Positions 16,246 through 24,063 of a DNA stretch of 31,466 bases are shown here, piece after piece. This DNA comes from F23-B02 sp946405205 (GTDB lineage: Bacteria; Bacillota; Clostridia; Oscillospirales; Oscillospiraceae), in contig CAMJGL010000017.1 in assembly GCA_946405205.1 (NCBI GenBank), positions 1 through 31,466 on the forward strand. The letters run 5' to 3'. The position numbers were made by a program, and so were the translations under genes. The notes beneath the pieces were generated by a model, which was not told the origin of the DNA, searched no databases, and saw only the letters and a list, made by a program, of their open reading frames with translations. Positions within the stretch are counted from its first letter, which is position 1. Every line of letters starts with the position of its first letter.

Positions 16246-19011
16246 TTACTTGCTGAGTTTTGCCTTGAGATCCTTGATAGCGATCTTTGCCGCGCGCTTT
16301 GCGGCATAAGGCAGGATGTGCTTCATCTTGTCTTCGGTCCTGACCATCTTACTGCACTCGGGATGCTCACGGTAGAGCTTGATGGCGTCAAACTCGCACT
16401 TTGTCGTGCAGATACCGCAGCCGATGCACTTATTCTCATCGACTATCGAGGCGCCGCAGCCAAGGCAGCGGGAGGTCTCCGCCTTGACCTGCTCCTCGGT
16501 GAACACGAGACGGTCATCGCTGAAGCTTCTGGCCTTCTTAACGTCGTGCATGACCTCCTGACGGGCGGGAGCGTCGAAGCAGTCGGCGGACAGGGCGAGG
16601 TTTTTCTTGTCAAGCTCGATAAAGTCGCGGCGGTTGCGGCCGATGGTAAGATCGGTACCGGGCTGCACATAGCGGTGCAGCGATATCGCGCCCTCGCGGC
16701 CTGCTGCTATCGCGTCGATGGCAAACTTCGGGCCGGTGTACACGTCGCCGCCGACGAAGATGTCGGGCTCGGCGGTCTGCAGGGTGAGTGCGTCTGCCTC
16801 GGCGGTATCCTTCCTGCCCTTGACCATCGCGCCGGTGTCAAGTCCGCCCCAGTCTATCGTCTGTCCGATAGCGCCGATCACGGAGTCGAGCTCTATCGTC
16901 TCGAACCTGCCGGTGCCGACGGGCTTTCTGCGGCCCTTCTCGTCGGGCTCGCCGAGCTCCATGACCTCGACCTTGAGCGCCGTGACCTTTCCGTCCTTGC
17001 CCACGATCTCAGCAGGCGCGTTCAGGCAGCGGAGCTTCACGCCCTCGGCCAGCGCCTCGGCAAGCTCCTCCTTATCCGCGGGCATCTCGGCCTCAGAGCG
17101 GCGGTAGATTATGTAAGTCTCCTCGGCGCCGAGGCGGACTGCGGTGCGGCAGACGTCCATTGCGACGTTGCCGCCGCCGATGACGGCGCACCTTTTGCCG
17201 ATAACGGGCTTGCTGCCGAGGTTTACCTCGCGCAGGAACTCAACGCCGCCGTAAACGCCCTGAAGCTCCTCGCCGGCGATGCCGAGCTTTGCGCTCTTCT
17301 GCGCACCTATGGCCACGAAGAAGCCCTTGTAGCCCTCGTCGCGAAGCTGCTGTATTGTGACGTCCTTTCCGACCTCAACGCCGCATTTGAACTCAACGCC
17401 CATGGCCCTGAGCACGTCGATCTCGGCGTTTATAACGTCCCTCTCCAGGCGGAAGGAGGGGATGCCCATGGTGAGCATACCGCCGGGGACGGCGTTTTTA
17501 TCGAACACTGTGACATTGCTGTAGCCCATTTCAGCAAGGAAGAAGGCGCAGCTCATGCCGGCGGGGCCGGCGCCGATGACGGCGATCTTCTCCTCGAAGA
17601 AGCCCTCGTACTTGGGCTTTACCACGGGCGGGATATAGCGGGTCTCGGCGTCCAGATCGCGCTTTGCGACGAACTTCTTGACCTCGTCGATCGCAACTGC
17701 GCGGTCGATGCTGCCTCTCGTGCAGGCATCCTCACAGCGGCGGTTGCATATGGCGCCGCAGACCGCGGGGAAGGGATTGGCCTTCTTTATGAGCGCCAGA
17801 GCCTCGGTATAGCGGCCCTGAGCCGCCATCTTCAGGTAACCCTGAACGGCGATATGAGCCGGACACGCGGTCTTGCAGGGGGAGGTGCCGGTTTCGTAGC
17901 AGTTGATGCGGTTATTATCGCGGTAGTTGAAATCGAACTTCTCGGGGCCCCAGTGATTGTCATCGGGCAGCTCATGCCTGGGATACTCAACGGGGCCGTC
18001 CTTGGTGCAGAGCTTCTGGCCGAGCTTGACGGCGCCCGCGGGGCAGTATTCAACGCAGCGGCCGCAGGCCACGCAGTCTTCGGCGGTAACTCTCGCAACA
18101 TATGCCGAGCGCGACATATTGGGCGTGTTGAAAAGCTGGGAGGTGCGCAGTGCGTTGCAGATATTGACGTTGCAGTTGCATATTCCGATGATCTTGTTCT
18201 CGCCGTCGATATTGGTTATCTGATGGACATAGCCGTTATCCTCGGCCTTTTGCAGGATATCCAGCGCTTCCTCATAGCTGATATAGCGTCCGCCCTTCTG
18301 GGTCTCGACTATATATTCTGCCATGTCGCCGACTGCGATGCACCAATCCTCCGGATCGTCGCCGCAGCCCTCGCCCAGTATGGATCTGCCCATGCGGCAG
18401 GAGCAGGGGCTTGCCGCATACTTATCGTACTTGTTCAGCCAATGAGAAATATGCTCAATATCCAGCGACTGCTGTTCGGCGGGTATGGCCTTCTCGACAG
18501 GAACCACGTGCATACCTATGCCCGCTCCGCCGGGAGGCACCATTTTGGTAACCTTTACAAGAGGCAGAATGGTCATGCGCTCGAAAAATCTCGCGGTCTC
18601 GGGATATTTGTGAAGGCGGTCCCAGCCCATGTTGGAATACTCCGCGCTTCCGACGACGAATATCGGCAGAATGTACTGAAGCTCCTTTTCGGGATTTTCC
18701 CTGTTAAACTCAAGAATGCCCTCGTAAAGCAGCGCGTCGAGAAGCTCCCTGAGCTTCTCCTCCGAAAGCTCAGGATTCATCTTTCTGAGCTGCGCGAAAG
18801 AATAGGGCTTGCGTATCTTCATCTTGAGGGCGACGTCCGCCATTTCGTCGGTCACGCGCCTGTCAAGGCCGTAATACTCCGGATCGCCGGGCTGTACCTT
18901 GCCTATGCGGTCGGTTATCTTCTGAGCAAGATCCAGAATTTTTTGTCTTGCAGGACCCTCGACCGGCTCATTGTAAATATCAAGGTTGTCGGTTATGTTT
19001 TTTCCTGACAT
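16246..19011 (-). CDS. multidomain iron-sulfur FAD/NAD(P) oxidoreductase, GltD-like (copy 2)
   Basis: This 921-residue paralogue of copy 1 has the same order. A winged-helix-like segment (~62-102) is followed by a cysteine-rich domain (Cys203, 205, 216, 224, 278, 280, 285), a ferredoxin insert (Cys313, 316, 319, 323) and GltD-type clusters (Cys379, 383, 418, 422, 426, 430). FAD GAGPAG (480-485), an NAD(P) GGGNVA motif and a C-terminal six-cysteine domain (849-872) complete it. It shares with copy 1 the P-P-G-G-x-G-I-G-M-H-V-V-P-V-E-K-A-I-P-A block that copy 3 has changed, so copies 1 and 2 are closer. GGGAGG is about 7 nt before ATG 19011. Unlike the other two it has no hypA, and it ends at a terminator. 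Its promoter overlaps a GntR-type operator. Confidence 0.88.
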   Translation of the reverse strand: MSGKNITDNLDIYNEPVEGPARQKILDLAQKITDRIGKVQPGDPEYYGLDRRVTDEMADVALKMKIRKPYSFAQLRKMNPELSEEKLRELLDALLYEGILEFNRENPEKELQYILPIFVVGSAEYSNMGWDRLHKYPETARFFERMTILPLVKVTKMVPPGGAGIGMHVVPVEKAIPAEQQSLDIEHISHWLNKYDKYAASPCSCRMGRSILGEGCGDDPEDWCIAVGDMAEYIVETQKGGRYISYEEALDILQKAEDNGYVHQITNIDGENKIIGICNCNVNICNALRTSQLFNTPNMSRSAYVARVTAEDCVACGRCVEYCPAGAVKLGQKLCTKDGPVEYPRHELPDDNHWGPEKFDFNYRDNNRINCYETGTSPCKTACPAHIAVQGYLKMAAQGRYTEALALIKKANPFPAVCGAICNRRCEDACTRGSIDRAVAIDEVKKFVAKRDLDAETRYIPPVVKPKYEGFFEEKIAVIGAGPAGMSCAFFLAEMGYSNVTVFDKNAVPGGMLTMGIPSFRLERDVINAEIDVLRAMGVEFKCGVEVGKDVTIQQLRDEGYKGFFVAIGAQKSAKLGIAGEELQGVYGGVEFLREVNLGSKPVIGKRCAVIGGGNVAMDVCRTAVRLGAEETYIIYRRSEAEMPADKEELAEALAEGVKLRCLNAPAEIVGKDGKVTALKVEVMELGEPDEKGRRKPVGTGRFETIELDSVIGAIGQTIDWGGLDTGAMVKGRKDTAEADALTLQTAEPDIFVGGDVYTGPKFAIDAIAAGREGAISLHRYVQPGTDLTIGRNRRDFIELDKKNLALSADCFDAPARQEVMHDVKKARSFSDDRLVFTEEQVKAETSRCLGCGASIVDENKCIGCGICTTKCEFDAIKLYREHPECSKMVRTEDKMKHILPYAAKRAAKIAIKDLKAKLSK

Positions 19012-19100
19012 TTTTGCTCCTCCCAAATCCATAAATAATAAAGCGGATATCTGACGCCGTGTTTTGTCATCACCATATGCTCCGCATGGGCAAAATTGTA

Positions 19101-19129
19101 TTGACAATCAGCGTCCCGTGTAATAAAAT
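19101..19129 (+). promoter_or_regulatory. rightward promoter for the gntR gene
   Basis: Perfect TTGACA (19101-19106), a 17-nt spacer and TAAAAT (19124-19129). The -10 abuts the operator-like TTGGTCTAACC (19129-19139), so a bound GntR protein would block it. The leader to the GTG start would be about 170 nt. Confidence 0.6.
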
Positions 19130-19139
19130 TGGTCTAACC
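19129..19139. promoter_or_regulatory. GntR/FadR-type operator candidate 1 (TTGGTCTAACC)
   Basis: It matches the FadR-subfamily pattern TNGT-N3-ACNA except for the final base, and closely resembles candidate 2 (19273-19285). It lies between two promoters that point at each other and would cover the -10 edge of one and the start region of the other. Confidence 0.6.
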
Positions 19140-19148
19140 GTTATGTTA

Positions 19149-19178
19149 ATATTAAAACACTTGAGGGTATTTTGTCAA
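19149..19178 (-). promoter_or_regulatory. leftward promoter for oxidoreductase copy 2
   Basis: On the minus strand, perfect TTGACA (19173-19178), an 18-nt spacer and TAATAT (19149-19154); TTAATA at 17 nt is an alternative. The predicted start (~19142) sits next to operator candidate 1. The leader to ATG 19011 would be about 130 nt. Confidence 0.6.
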
Positions 19179-19272
19179 TATCGCACTATTATTCGTCACA
19201 ATATTTGTACTTATTGCTTAGAAAATCGCCCTTATAACTGTTAAAAACCAATAGGCGCGCAGTCGCTTGGTT

Positions 19273-19285
19273 TTGGTCGCACCAA
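19273..19285. promoter_or_regulatory. GntR/FadR-type operator candidate 2 (TTGGT-CGC-ACCAA)
   Basis: This perfect 5-bp inverted repeat with 3-nt centre fits TNGT-N3-ACNA fully. It lies directly upstream of the gntR ribosome binding site, where bound protein would act as a roadblock for gntR and the downstream copy 3-hypA genes. TTGGT in its left half also forms part of a second, wider inverted repeat with 19244-19251. Confidence 0.65.
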
Positions 19286-19304
19286 TTTTGCACGGAGGCT
19301 CTTT

Positions 19305-20018
19305 GTGGAAAATTTTGAAAAGCTGTCTGCTCCGACTCTGAAGGAGCTTTTTATAAACAAAATGGCGGAGCTCATTCTCTCCGGAAAGCTCAAGATCGGC
19401 GAAAGGCTGCCGCCCGAGCGCTCCCTTGCCGAGCAGATGGGCATCGGCAAGACCGTCGTTCACAGCGGGCTTCAGGAGCTTGCGCGAATGGGCTTTGTCA
19501 CCATCAAGCCTCAGAGCGGAGTTTATATCGCAGATTACATGGTCACCGGCAATCTTGAGACCTTCAACGCCGTTGCAAAATACAGCGGCTATAACATCAG
19601 CCCCGAGATAATCCGTGGTATGTATGATATGCGCTACGCCATGGAGGGGCTCGCGATGGAGCGCTTCGCACGGCTGCACACTCCTGAGGACATTAAAACC
19701 CTCCGTGAGATGATAGTCGGCATATGCAATTACGTTGCGTCAGAGAACATGAACTATACCGGGCTTGCCGAGCGCTTTTTCGATTTTCACCACATGATCG
19801 CGCTGCTGAGCCGCAGCGCGATAATCCCGCTGACCTTCAACGCGGTCAAGGGCGTCAGCGTCGTGCTGTGGGAAAAATATCTGAGGGCGCACAGCCCGGG
19901 TAAAGCTATAGACAGGCTCAATTATTTCGTCGACTGTCTCGAAGCCGGCGATGGCGAGGCCGCCTGCCTTGAGCTCAAAAACGGGCTCGACGAGCAGTTT
20001 GACAGAATGTTCAAATAG
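19305..20018 (+). CDS. GntR family regulator, FadR subfamily (FCD domain)
   Basis: This 237-residue protein has an N-terminal winged helix (~10-78: L-P-P-E-R-S-L-A-E-Q-M-G-I-G-K-T-V-V) and an all-helical C-terminal FCD domain with F-D-F-H-H-M in the middle. FCD regulators bind organic acids or, in FadR, acyl-CoA. The start is GTG, chosen because CGGAGG lies 6 nt upstream; no better ATG exists. It is divergent from copy 2 and 42 nt ahead of copy 3, so it can control both, and two matching palindromes are present in its upstream region. The ligand is unknown; a fatty acid derivative would fit the nearby ohyA. Confidence 0.9.
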   Translation: MENFEKLSAPTLKELFINKMAELILSGKLKIGERLPPERSLAEQMGIGKTVVHSGLQELARMGFVTIKPQSGVYIADYMVTGNLETFNAVAKYSGYNISPEIIRGMYDMRYAMEGLAMERFARLHTPEDIKTLREMIVGICNYVASENMNYTGLAERFFDFHHMIALLSRSAIIPLTFNAVKGVSVVLWEKYLRAHSPGKAIDRLNYFVDCLEAGDGEAACLELKNGLDEQFDRMFK

Positions 20019-20060
20019 CAGCAAACAGTTTTACTATAAATTATTGAAGGGAGAACAAAA

Positions 20061-22742
20061 ATGGCACAACTCAGACCCAAGATCGTCAAGCTTGCCAGGA
20101 TCATCGGGAGTGTGACCGGCATCATGACGAAAATCGACGAGAACGCACCGGAATACTACAGTCTGGTGAACATCGTCAGCGACGACGAGGCCGATATCGC
20201 CATCGCCGCCGGACTGCGCAAGGAGCGCACAGCGGGCTGGCTCGCGAAAAAGGTCGGCAAGACCGTGGAGGAGATCCAGCCGCTGCTGGATAATCTCGTT
20301 TACTACGGCGTTTTCCGCCGCACCTACAGCGCCGAGGCCGGTCAGGACGTCTACTACATGCAGATATACGCCCCCGGCATCCTGGAGATGATGGTTAATA
20401 ACGTGGAGCTTGCCGCCGCGCATCCCGAGGTAAACCGCGCATTTGAGGAATACACCAGAAATCTGGCGGCGACCATGGGCTCCTTTATTCCCGACGGCTA
20501 CGGACTCATGCGCGTTATTCCCGTTCAGAGCGCCGTGGAGGATAACCCCGACACAGCCGAATTTGAAAAGCTCTCCTACTATCTGGATAAGTACGACAAG
20601 TTCTCCGTATCGCCCTGCTCCTGCCGTGCCTCGCGCACCGCGATAGGCGACGGCTGCGGACATCTGGACGAGGATATGTGCATCCAGATGGGCAAGGGCG
20701 CGGAGCACTACATCCGCACCGGACGCGCAAGGGAGATCACAAAGCAGGAGGCTCTCGAGATACTCAAGCGCGCCGAGGACAACGGCCTTATGCACGATAT
20801 CCCCAACATCGAAGAGGCCGGCGACAGCGCCGCTATCTGCAACTGCTGCGCCTGTGCCTGCTTCGGTCTGCGCGTCGGCCTTATGTTCGGCGCGAGAGAC
20901 GCGATACGCTCGAACTTCGTGGCCGAGGTCGACGAGGCAAAGTGCGTCGCCTGCGCTCAGTGCGTCGAGGTATGTCCCGGCAACGCGCTCAGACTCGGCC
21001 AGAAGCTGTGCTCCACGGATGATCTGTCCGTTCCCGAATACAAGAAGATGACCGACGTTATCTTCTCAAAGGACGTCTGGAACGTCGACTACCGCGAAAA
21101 CCGCGAGGACGTCATGCCCACCGGCACCGCGCCCTGCAAAACTGCCTGCCCCGCGCACATCCCCGTTCAGGGCTATCTGAAGCTGGCCGCTCAGGGCCGC
21201 TACACCGAGGCTCTTGAGCTCATAAAGACCGAGAACCCCTTCCCCGCCGTCTGCGGACGCATCTGCAACAAGCGCTGCGAGGCCGAATGCACCCGCGCAA
21301 GCGTTGACGAGGCCGTCGCCATCGACGAGGTCAAGCGCTTTATCGCCGACCACGACCTGAACGAGAAGACCCGCTACGTTCCCAAAATGGTAAACCAGAT
21401 CGGCCGCCCCTACACCCAGAAGATCGCCGTCATAGGCGCGGGCCCCGCCGGCATGAGCTGCGCGTACTATCTTGCGCACAAGGGCTACCCCGTCACCGTT
21501 TTCGATAAAAACCCCGTTCCCGGCGGCATGCTCACTCTGGGCATCCCCTCCTTCCGTCTTGAAAAGGACGTTCTGAACGCCGAGATCGACATTCTCCGCG
21601 AGATGGGCGTTGAATTCAAATGCGGCGTCGAGGTCGGCAAGGACGTCACCATACAGCAGCTCCGCGAGGAGGGTTATAAGGGCTTTTATCTTGCCATCGG
21701 CGCTCAGAAGTCCGCTCCGCTCGGCATTGCCGGTGAGGAGCTCGAGGGCGTGTTCGGCGGCGTTGACTTCCTGCGTGAGGTAAACCTCGGCAACAAGCCC
21801 AATATCGGCAAAAAATGCGCCGTTATCGGCGGCGGCAACGTTGCGATGGACGTATGCCGCAGTGCCGTCCGCCTCGGCGCGAAGGACACCTACATAATCT
21901 ACCGCCGCTCCGAGGCCGAGATGCCCGCAGACCCCGAGGAGGTCAAAGAGGCAATGGCCGAGGGCGTAAAGTTCCGCTTCCTGAGCGCTCCCGTCGAGAT
22001 CGAAGGCGCAGACGGCAAGGTCACGGGTCTCAGGGTCGAGATCATGGAGCTTGGCGAGCCCGACGAGAAGGGCCGCCGCAAGCCCGTCGGCACCGGCAAA
22101 TTCGAGACCGTCAAGGTCGACAGCGTCATCGGCGCCATCGGTCAGGTCGTCGATTGGGGCGGGCTCGACGTCGGCAAGCTCGAGAAAACAAAGAAGGGTC
22201 TCGCCGTGGCTGACAGCCTCACCTATCAGACCGCTGAGCCCGACATCTTCGTCGGCGGCGACTGCTATACCGGCCCGAAGTTCGCCATCGACGCGATAGC
22301 TGCCGGCAAGGAGGGCGCAATCTCCCTGCACCGCGCCGTACATGAGGGCCAGACGCTCACAATGGGCCGCGACCGCAGGATCTACAAGGCTCTGAATAAG
22401 GAGCACACGCTTTTAGACGTCAGCAGCTTCGATCATGAGCACCGTCAGGTCCCCGGCTACAACGAGGCCAAAGCCAAGACCTTCTCCGACGCCCGCGTTG
22501 CCTTCACCGAGGAGCAGGTGCGCAAGGAGACCGCCCGCTGCCTCGGCTGCGGCGCGACCAAGGTCGACGAATACCTGTGCATCGGCTGCGGTCTGTGCAC
22601 CACCAAGTGCAAGTTTGACGCCATCAAGCTCAAAAAGGTACGCAATATCCACGCAGGCACCTTCGAGTCCATGCCCATCAAGGTCGCGGAGGGTCTCGTC
22701 AAGCGCACCGGCGGCATCATCAAGAAGGCTGTCACGAAGTAA
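20061..22742 (+). CDS. multidomain iron-sulfur FAD/NAD(P) oxidoreductase, GltD-like (copy 3)
   Basis: This 893-residue paralogue of copies 1 and 2 is on the opposite strand. The order is the same: winged-helix-like segment (~48-90), cysteine-rich domain (Cys186, 188, 199, 207, then a denser run at 260-267), ferredoxin insert (Cys295, 298, 301, 305), GltD clusters (Cys359, 363, 398, 402, 406, 410), FAD GAGPAG (459-464), NAD(P) GGGNVA and a C-terminal six-cysteine domain (827-850). It differs in the block before the cysteine domain (I-P-D-G-Y-G-L-M-R-V-I-P-V) and in its C-terminal tail, so it probably has a different partner or ligand. GGGAG precedes the ATG. It follows gntR at 42 nt and overlaps hypA by 1 nt, making a three-gene unit. 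Confidence 0.88.
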   Translation: MAQLRPKIVKLARIIGSVTGIMTKIDENAPEYYSLVNIVSDDEADIAIAAGLRKERTAGWLAKKVGKTVEEIQPLLDNLVYYGVFRRTYSAEAGQDVYYMQIYAPGILEMMVNNVELAAAHPEVNRAFEEYTRNLAATMGSFIPDGYGLMRVIPVQSAVEDNPDTAEFEKLSYYLDKYDKFSVSPCSCRASRTAIGDGCGHLDEDMCIQMGKGAEHYIRTGRAREITKQEALEILKRAEDNGLMHDIPNIEEAGDSAAICNCCACACFGLRVGLMFGARDAIRSNFVAEVDEAKCVACAQCVEVCPGNALRLGQKLCSTDDLSVPEYKKMTDVIFSKDVWNVDYRENREDVMPTGTAPCKTACPAHIPVQGYLKLAAQGRYTEALELIKTENPFPAVCGRICNKRCEAECTRASVDEAVAIDEVKRFIADHDLNEKTRYVPKMVNQIGRPYTQKIAVIGAGPAGMSCAYYLAHKGYPVTVFDKNPVPGGMLTLGIPSFRLEKDVLNAEIDILREMGVEFKCGVEVGKDVTIQQLREEGYKGFYLAIGAQKSAPLGIAGEELEGVFGGVDFLREVNLGNKPNIGKKCAVIGGGNVAMDVCRSAVRLGAKDTYIIYRRSEAEMPADPEEVKEAMAEGVKFRFLSAPVEIEGADGKVTGLRVEIMELGEPDEKGRRKPVGTGKFETVKVDSVIGAIGQVVDWGGLDVGKLEKTKKGLAVADSLTYQTAEPDIFVGGDCYTGPKFAIDAIAAGKEGAISLHRAVHEGQTLTMGRDRRIYKALNKEHTLLDVSSFDHEHRQVPGYNEAKAKTFSDARVAFTEEQVRKETARCLGCGATKVDEYLCIGCGLCTTKCKFDAIKLKKVRNIHAGTFESMPIKVAEGLVKRTGGIIKKAVTK

Positions 22743-23083
22743 TGCACGAGCTTGGAATCTGCGATGCGCTGCTTAAAATGGTCGATAAGGCGGTGAAGGA
22801 GGAAGGCTGCGAGGGCGTCAGCAGCATCACCGTCGAGGTGGGTATGCTCTCGGGCGTTATCCCGCATTTTCTCAGCGACTGCTGGGAGGCCGTCATTGAC
22901 GGCACCCCCTATGCACAGACTGAGATGATCGTGGAGACCCTGCCGGGCATCGCCCGCTGCCTTGACTGCGGCAGTGAGTTTGAGGCGGACGTTGAGAAGC
23001 TTATCTGCCCCGAATGCGGCGGAAAAAAGCTAACTCCCGTCACGGGCCGCGATCTCACGCTGAAAGAAATAGCGGCATATTGA
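22742..23083 (+). CDS. hypA: HypA-family nickel/zinc metallochaperone (second copy)
   Basis: This 113-residue protein has Met-His-Glu at the N-terminus for nickel and C-L-D-C (near residue 74) plus C-P-E-C (near 90) for zinc; all ligands are intact. Its ATG overlaps the stop codon of oxidoreductase copy 3 (TAATG), so translation is coupled and the proteins are likely made in fixed ratio. It is clearly diverged from the first hypA, suggesting each has co-evolved with its own oxidoreductase. No hydrogenase or urease genes are present in the window. A role as zinc-ribbon partner of the flavoprotein is possible but unproven. Confidence 0.9.
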   Translation: MHELGICDALLKMVDKAVKEEGCEGVSSITVEVGMLSGVIPHFLSDCWEAVIDGTPYAQTEMIVETLPGIARCLDCGSEFEADVEKLICPECGGKKLTPVTGRDLTLKEIAAY

Positions 23084-23109
23084 TACCATAAGCGCGCAAA
23101 TATCACAAA

Positions 23110-23134
23110 ATACCCCGCCCTTACGGCGGGGTAT
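23110..23134 (+). terminator. hairpin after hypA (second copy)
   Basis: A 10-bp stem (23110-23119 with 23125-23134) with a 5-nt loop lies 26 nt past the hypA stop. No T-run follows on the plus strand. Confidence 0.5.
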
Positions 23135-23145
23135 CCGTAAAACAG

Positions 23146-23179
23146 AGAAAGTCAGGCTGCAGCCGTAGCCTGACTTTCT
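23146..23179 (+). terminator. second hairpin after hypA
   Basis: A 13-bp stem (23146-23158 with 23167-23179) and 8-nt loop ends in TTTCTTAT. With the preceding hairpin it probably ends the gntR-oxidoreductase-hypA transcript. Confidence 0.55.
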
Positions 23180-23242
23180 TATCGCGCCGCTTGAACGCAG
23201 GCAATACTAAAATGCATTTTTAGCCCGATGAACCGGATATCG

Positions 23243-23842
23243 TTAAACTATGCTCGTCAGCCAATCATCAAGAAAAGCAAGCTGTTTCTCGGTATGAAAC
23301 CAGTGTTCACCGTCTTCCATGACCTTCAGCGAGGAATTCGTCTTCACCGCAAATTCCGATATTGTTTCATACGAAGTTAAATTATCGTTTCCAGCGTACA
23401 GAATATCTGTCGGCGTATTCCACACAATGGCTGTATCTCTGACATAGCATAGATACCTCCATGACAGTGTTTCTCCGAACGCTGTCTCGATTTCCTGTTT
23501 ATACTGAAGCTCCTGCTCCGTCACATTTGCCCACGACATCATGTCACAAATAAGTCTCTCCATGTTTACAACGGGAGATATGAAGAATGCTCTTTCCAGC
23601 TCTTTTCCTGACAGCGCATTCATGGCAAAATAAGCTCCAATGCTGTTTGCAACGATCAGCACGGAATCGTACTTATTACGCAGAACATCATATTCAGTTA
23701 GGATCTCTTCTTTCGTTTCCCATGGGGTATAAGCTTTATAGTCTGAGCCGAGCACATCATAGCCCTTGAATATCGTCTTATAACGGTCTGCTTCTTCTGC
23801 GCTGCCGCCTTTTCCGTGTATGTATAGTACAGCTTTCTTCAA
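23243..23842 (-). CDS. alpha/beta hydrolase
   Basis: This 199-residue protein has the alpha/beta hydrolase core. The oxyanion turn H-G-K-G-G is at residues 9-13, the nucleophile elbow A-N-S-I-G with Ser67, a likely acid in A-G-N-D, and the catalytic His in G-E-H-W-F-H near the C-terminus. The start is taken as TTG at 23842 because GAGGTG lies 6 nt upstream, and the protein then begins M-K-K-A-V-L-Y-I-H-G; a GTG three codons earlier overlaps that ribosome binding site. Base composition is visibly richer in A+T than the neighbours, hinting at separate acquisition. The substrate is unknown. Confidence 0.85.
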   Translation of the reverse strand: MKKAVLYIHGKGGSAEEADRYKTIFKGYDVLGSDYKAYTPWETKEEILTEYDVLRNKYDSVLIVANSIGAYFAMNALSGKELERAFFISPVVNMERLICDMMSWANVTEQELQYKQEIETAFGETLSWRYLCYVRDTAIVWNTPTDILYAGNDNLTSYETISEFAVKTNSSLKVMEDGEHWFHTEKQLAFLDDWLTSIV

Positions 23843-23892
23843 AACAGTCACCTCGCATAGTTTGATCTATCGTTTCATAATTGTTTAGATGA

Positions 23893-23921
23893 ATTATATC
23901 ACACACTATGTACACGCACAA
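23893..23921 (-). promoter_or_regulatory. promoter of the alpha/beta hydrolase gene
   Basis: On the minus strand, TTGTGC (23916-23921), a 17-nt spacer and TATAAT (23893-23898) preceded by TGA (extended -10). The rest of the gap 23852-24099 holds only the flavodoxin terminator. Confidence 0.6.
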
Positions 23922-24063
23922 CAAATACCGCGGCAAATCCCGTTTCCCCGGCCTTTGCCTTATTACAGGCGATGCCGTGCGCGGGTGTTTTTTGCCGCTC
24001 TGCCGCTGAGATTTGAAAACTCGGACGGCTCGCCTGTAAGGGCGGTCATCATAGAAGCATAAA

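Noticed and set aside
16120..19008. A 962-codon plus-strand open frame opposite copy 2, and a 446-codon minus-strand frame within 21066-22406 opposite copy 3
   Set aside because: Same antisense effect. The products are Leu/Ala/Asp-rich without motifs, and the first would start inside the ohyA-copy 2 hairpin region.
9249..23083. A hydrogenase locus, suggested by two hypA genes
   Set aside because: No [NiFe]-hydrogenase subunit, hypB-F or maturation protease is present; the large proteins are GltD-like flavoproteins.
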